DNA of 64,000 nucleotides from SZUA-592 sp041556555 (GTDB lineage Bacteria > Pseudomonadota > Gammaproteobacteria > Eutrophobiales > Eutrophobiaceae): NCBI GenBank assembly GCA_041556555.1, contig JBFFIE010000005.1, forward strand, positions 1 to 64,000, written 5' to 3'. Of this stretch, positions 62,098-64,000 are shown piece after piece. The notes beneath the pieces were generated by a model. That model did no database searches, was not told the DNA's origin, and saw nothing but the letters and a program-made list of their open reading frames with translations. Both the position numbers and the translations under genes were made by a program. How positions within the stretch are numbered: the first letter of the stretch is position 1; each line of letters begins with the position of its first letter.

Positions 62098-62958
62098 CTA
62101 TCCCCAACGTAACTTTGCCCTGAGGATAGTGAAGTGATCGTGACTGACCGGATGAATCAGGCGAATGTATTTATTCTTTTTCTCAACATGCACTCTGTCA
62201 CCGGCTTCAAGCCCCATGGTGATGTTCCCATCACAGGTGACGCGAGCATGATTTTTCTCACTTGAACCGATAATAATATCCACCTTGCTGTTGCCATTGA
62301 TAACAATGGGCCGGTTGGTGAGGCTATGTGGGCAGATGGGTACCAGTACCATCGCATCCAGCGAAGGATAAAGAATTGGGCCCCCGCCGGAGAGCGCGTA
62401 AGCCGTCGAGCCTGTAGGTGAAGCGACGATCATGCCATCTGAGCGCTGTCGGTGGACAAAGATCCCATCCACATAGGTTTCCAATTCTATCAGACGGGCG
62501 ACATTCCATTTCTGGACAATGACATCATTAAAGGCGTATTTCACCTGGGCACTCACATCATCTCGGAAGACCTCGCTGTAGAGCAGGAAGCGGGGGTCCT
62601 CGACATATTTTCCCTGGAGTATCTCTTCCATATGCTGCTTGACCGAGTCGGCCGCGATATCGGCCAGGAAACCCAGTCGACCCCGGTTGATCCCGAGCAG
62701 GGGGATATCGTGTGCGCAGACCAGGTGGGCGGCCTTCAGCATGGTCCCGTCACCTCCTACTGCGATGGCAAGGTCTGAACTGGCACCAATCCGTTCAGCG
62801 GTGGCAACCGGGAGGTCCGTCTGTTGCAAAACCCTGGCACTGCATTCATCGAGCTCGATCTCGATGTCCTTTTCCTTCAGAAAATCGATCAGGAACTGCA
62901 GGGTCTCCGCGACTTTTTCGGAATCAGAATTGGTGATGAGGGATATTTTCTTGAACAT
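62098..62958 (-). CDS. nadK: NAD kinase NadK
   Basis: This enzyme of about 286 residues phosphorylates NAD to NADP. It shows the catalytic GGDGT in AVGGDGTMLKA near residue 65, the GINRGRLGFLADI segment, and TPTGSTAYALSGGGPI near 180, the NAD-binding motif. I chose the ATG at 62958 (MFKKISLITNSD); the frame runs to 63000 but the extra residues are not family-like. It precedes recN and is divergent from hrcA. Confidence 0.96.
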   Translation of the reverse strand: MFKKISLITNSDSEKVAETLQFLIDFLKEKDIEIELDECSARVLQQTDLPVATAERIGASSDLAIAVGGDGTMLKAAHLVCAHDIPLLGINRGRLGFLADIAADSVKQHMEEILQGKYVEDPRFLLYSEVFRDDVSAQVKYAFNDVIVQKWNVARLIELETYVDGIFVHRQRSDGMIVASPTGSTAYALSGGGPILYPSLDAMVLVPICPHSLTNRPIVINGNSKVDIIIGSSEKNHARVTCDGNITMGLEAGDRVHVEKKNKYIRLIHPVSHDHFTILRAKLRWG

Positions 62959-63128
62959 GGTCCTTCGCTTTTTTCTTGCCAACGTTAGCATGACGGCCAT
63001 AACGCGCCAATCACGGGCTGAAGGTTCCTCGGTAATTTATTCCAGGATTGCTCCAATTACATTCATAAAAAACCTAAGCTACTGAAAACAAAGGTCATAA
63101 TTAGCACAGAAAAATTGCCTCCCGATAT

Positions 63129-63155
63129 TTTGCACTCTCGCCATGAGAGTGCTAA
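63129..63155 (+). promoter_or_regulatory. CIRCE operator (HrcA binding site)
   Basis: TTTGCACTC, nine bases, and GAGTGCTAA form the CIRCE inverted repeat with one mismatch in the left half and a perfect right half. It ends 30 bp before the hrcA start codon, so HrcA represses its own operon and probably the downstream heat-shock genes outside the window. Confidence 0.92.
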
Positions 63156-63185
63156 ATTTCAGCAGTTTAAACGATCCTGCGACCG

Positions 63186-64000
63186 ATGCCCGCAAATACA
63201 GACATTTACAATCTACCCGAGCGTTCCCTGCGGCTCTTCAAGATCTTGGTCGAACACTTTATCCAGGATGGCCAGCCGGTCGGTTCCCGGACTCTGGCCC
63301 GCGATTCTGATCTGGATCTGAGCCCGGCCACCATCCGCAATATCATGGCAGACCTGGAAGACATCGGCCTGTTACAGTCACCGCATACCTCCGCGGGCCG
63401 TGTGCCGACTGCCAAAGGCTACCGTTTCTTCGTCGACAGCCTGTTGCGAGTCAGCGAACTCACCCACAACGAAATCCGCCGCATTGAAGAAGAACTCTCT
63501 GCCAGCGAGGACACCCAGGCCTTGTTGATGCGAACCTCCAACATGCTGTCCGATATCACCAAGCTGGCAGGAATCGTTATGCTGCCGAAACAGGAGCAGC
63601 ATGCGCTCAGGCAGGTTGAGTTTGTCTCTCTGTCAGATAACCGGGTGCTGGTGATCCTGGTGTTCAATAACAACGAAATTCAAAACCGGATCATACATAC
63701 AGCTCGCCGTTTCAGTCCCGGCGAATTGCAGCAGGCTTCGAATTATCTGGTCGAGACCTACGCAGGCAAGGACCTCATTACGGTCCGCAAGGAACTGGTC
63801 CGGGAACTTGAACACATGAAACAGAATGTCACCAACATTATGACGTCGGCCATCGAAATAGCCCAACAGGCCTTCACTAAAGAACCGATCCGTGATGATT
63901 TCGTGGTCGCGGGCCAGACTAATCTGATGGACATTGCCGAACTCTGTGATGTTGAACGCCTGAAAAAGCTCTTTGACAGTTTCAACCAGAAACGTGACAT
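63186..64000 (+). CDS. hrcA: Heat-inducible transcription repressor HrcA (3' end cut by window)
   Basis: The first 271 of about 345 residues are visible. They include the N-terminal winged helix (LPERSLRLFKILVEHFIQDG, LSPATIRNIMADLE), HTSAGRVPTAKGYRFFVD, and the GAF-like middle domain with AGIVMLPKQEQ. HrcA with GroE represses chaperone genes through CIRCE, which lies directly upstream. Most enterics rely on sigma-32 alone, while many other gammaproteobacteria carry both systems. grpE-dnaK-dnaJ probably follow beyond the window. Confidence 0.96.
   Translation, partial: MPANTDIYNLPERSLRLFKILVEHFIQDGQPVGSRTLARDSDLDLSPATIRNIMADLEDIGLLQSPHTSAGRVPTAKGYRFFVDSLLRVSELTHNEIRRIEEELSASEDTQALLMRTSNMLSDITKLAGIVMLPKQEQHALRQVEFVSLSDNRVLVILVFNNNEIQNRIIHTARRFSPGELQQASNYLVETYAGKDLITVRKELVRELEHMKQNVTNIMTSAIEIAQQAFTKEPIRDDFVVAGQTNLMDIAELCDVERLKKLFDSFNQKRD

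Overview
The window looks like the chromosome of a halotolerant or marine gammaproteobacterium. The evidence is the run lptD-surA-pdxA-rsmA, the fur/bamE/recN/nadK/hrcA neighbourhood, smpB beside a tmRNA whose tag is ANDDNYALAA, RatA-RnfH, ComM, UbiK and apaG-apaH. Ectoine catabolism genes at the left edge point to a saline habitat. The sequence does not let me name a genus. No tRNA, rRNA, CRISPR array, transposase or integrase was recognised.

Layout: 1-3.8 kb holds ectoine/diaminobutyrate catabolism (aldehyde dehydrogenase, ectoine hydrolase DoeA, EctB/DoeD-type aminotransferase). 3.8-7.1 kb holds apaH, apaG, comM and ubiK on the minus strand. 7.1-11.8 kb is a nitrogen module: a TorF-family porin and two P-II/AmtB pairs, headed by two NtrC-type sites and a sigma-54 promoter. 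11.9-15.7 kb has a cNMP-binding/rhodanese protein, aroE and an orphan TRAP permease pair. 16.0-21.4 kb is the rsmA-pdxA-surA-lptD operon, separated from its usual partners apaG-apaH by about 11 kb. 21.5-25.1 kb has an SDR, a DUF4136 lipoprotein, YhbY, a GGDEF protein and two tandem secreted coiled-coil proteins. 25.1-29.0 kb pairs a sulfatase with its formylglycine-generating enzyme and a HAD lipoprotein.

29.3-54 kb is an AT-richer accessory region. It contains a P-type cation ATPase, a complete Cus-type copper/silver export set (CusC, CusB fused to CusF, CusA, a CopA-like ATPase and CopK), and a remnant of a methyltransferase gene. These are followed by a plus-strand run: APC permease, beta-CASP RNase, AMP phosphorylase, PRPP synthetase, a two-permease ABC transporter with a YHS-tagged ATPase, and a lycopene-cyclase-like membrane protein. 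A porin and a small cytochrome c come next. Three perfect or near-perfect FNR/ANR boxes, each about 41.5 bp upstream of the predicted transcription start, precede copK, the porin-cytochrome operon and a small HIG1-like membrane protein. This suggests that parts of the region answer to low oxygen.

53.4-64 kb returns to core genes. A divergent, unrecognised vWA-lipoprotein/membrane-protein pair is followed by ssrA, smpB, an NSS transporter, ratA-rnfH, bamE, fur, recN, nadK and hrcA. The hrcA gene has a CIRCE operator and is cut by the window edge.

The strongest leads for an undescribed system are three. The first is the RNase, AMP phosphorylase and PRPP synthetase run, a possible RNA-to-PRPP salvage route. 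The second is the YHS-ABC/lycopene-cyclase-like module directly behind it. The third is the vWA-lipoprotein/membrane-protein pair.
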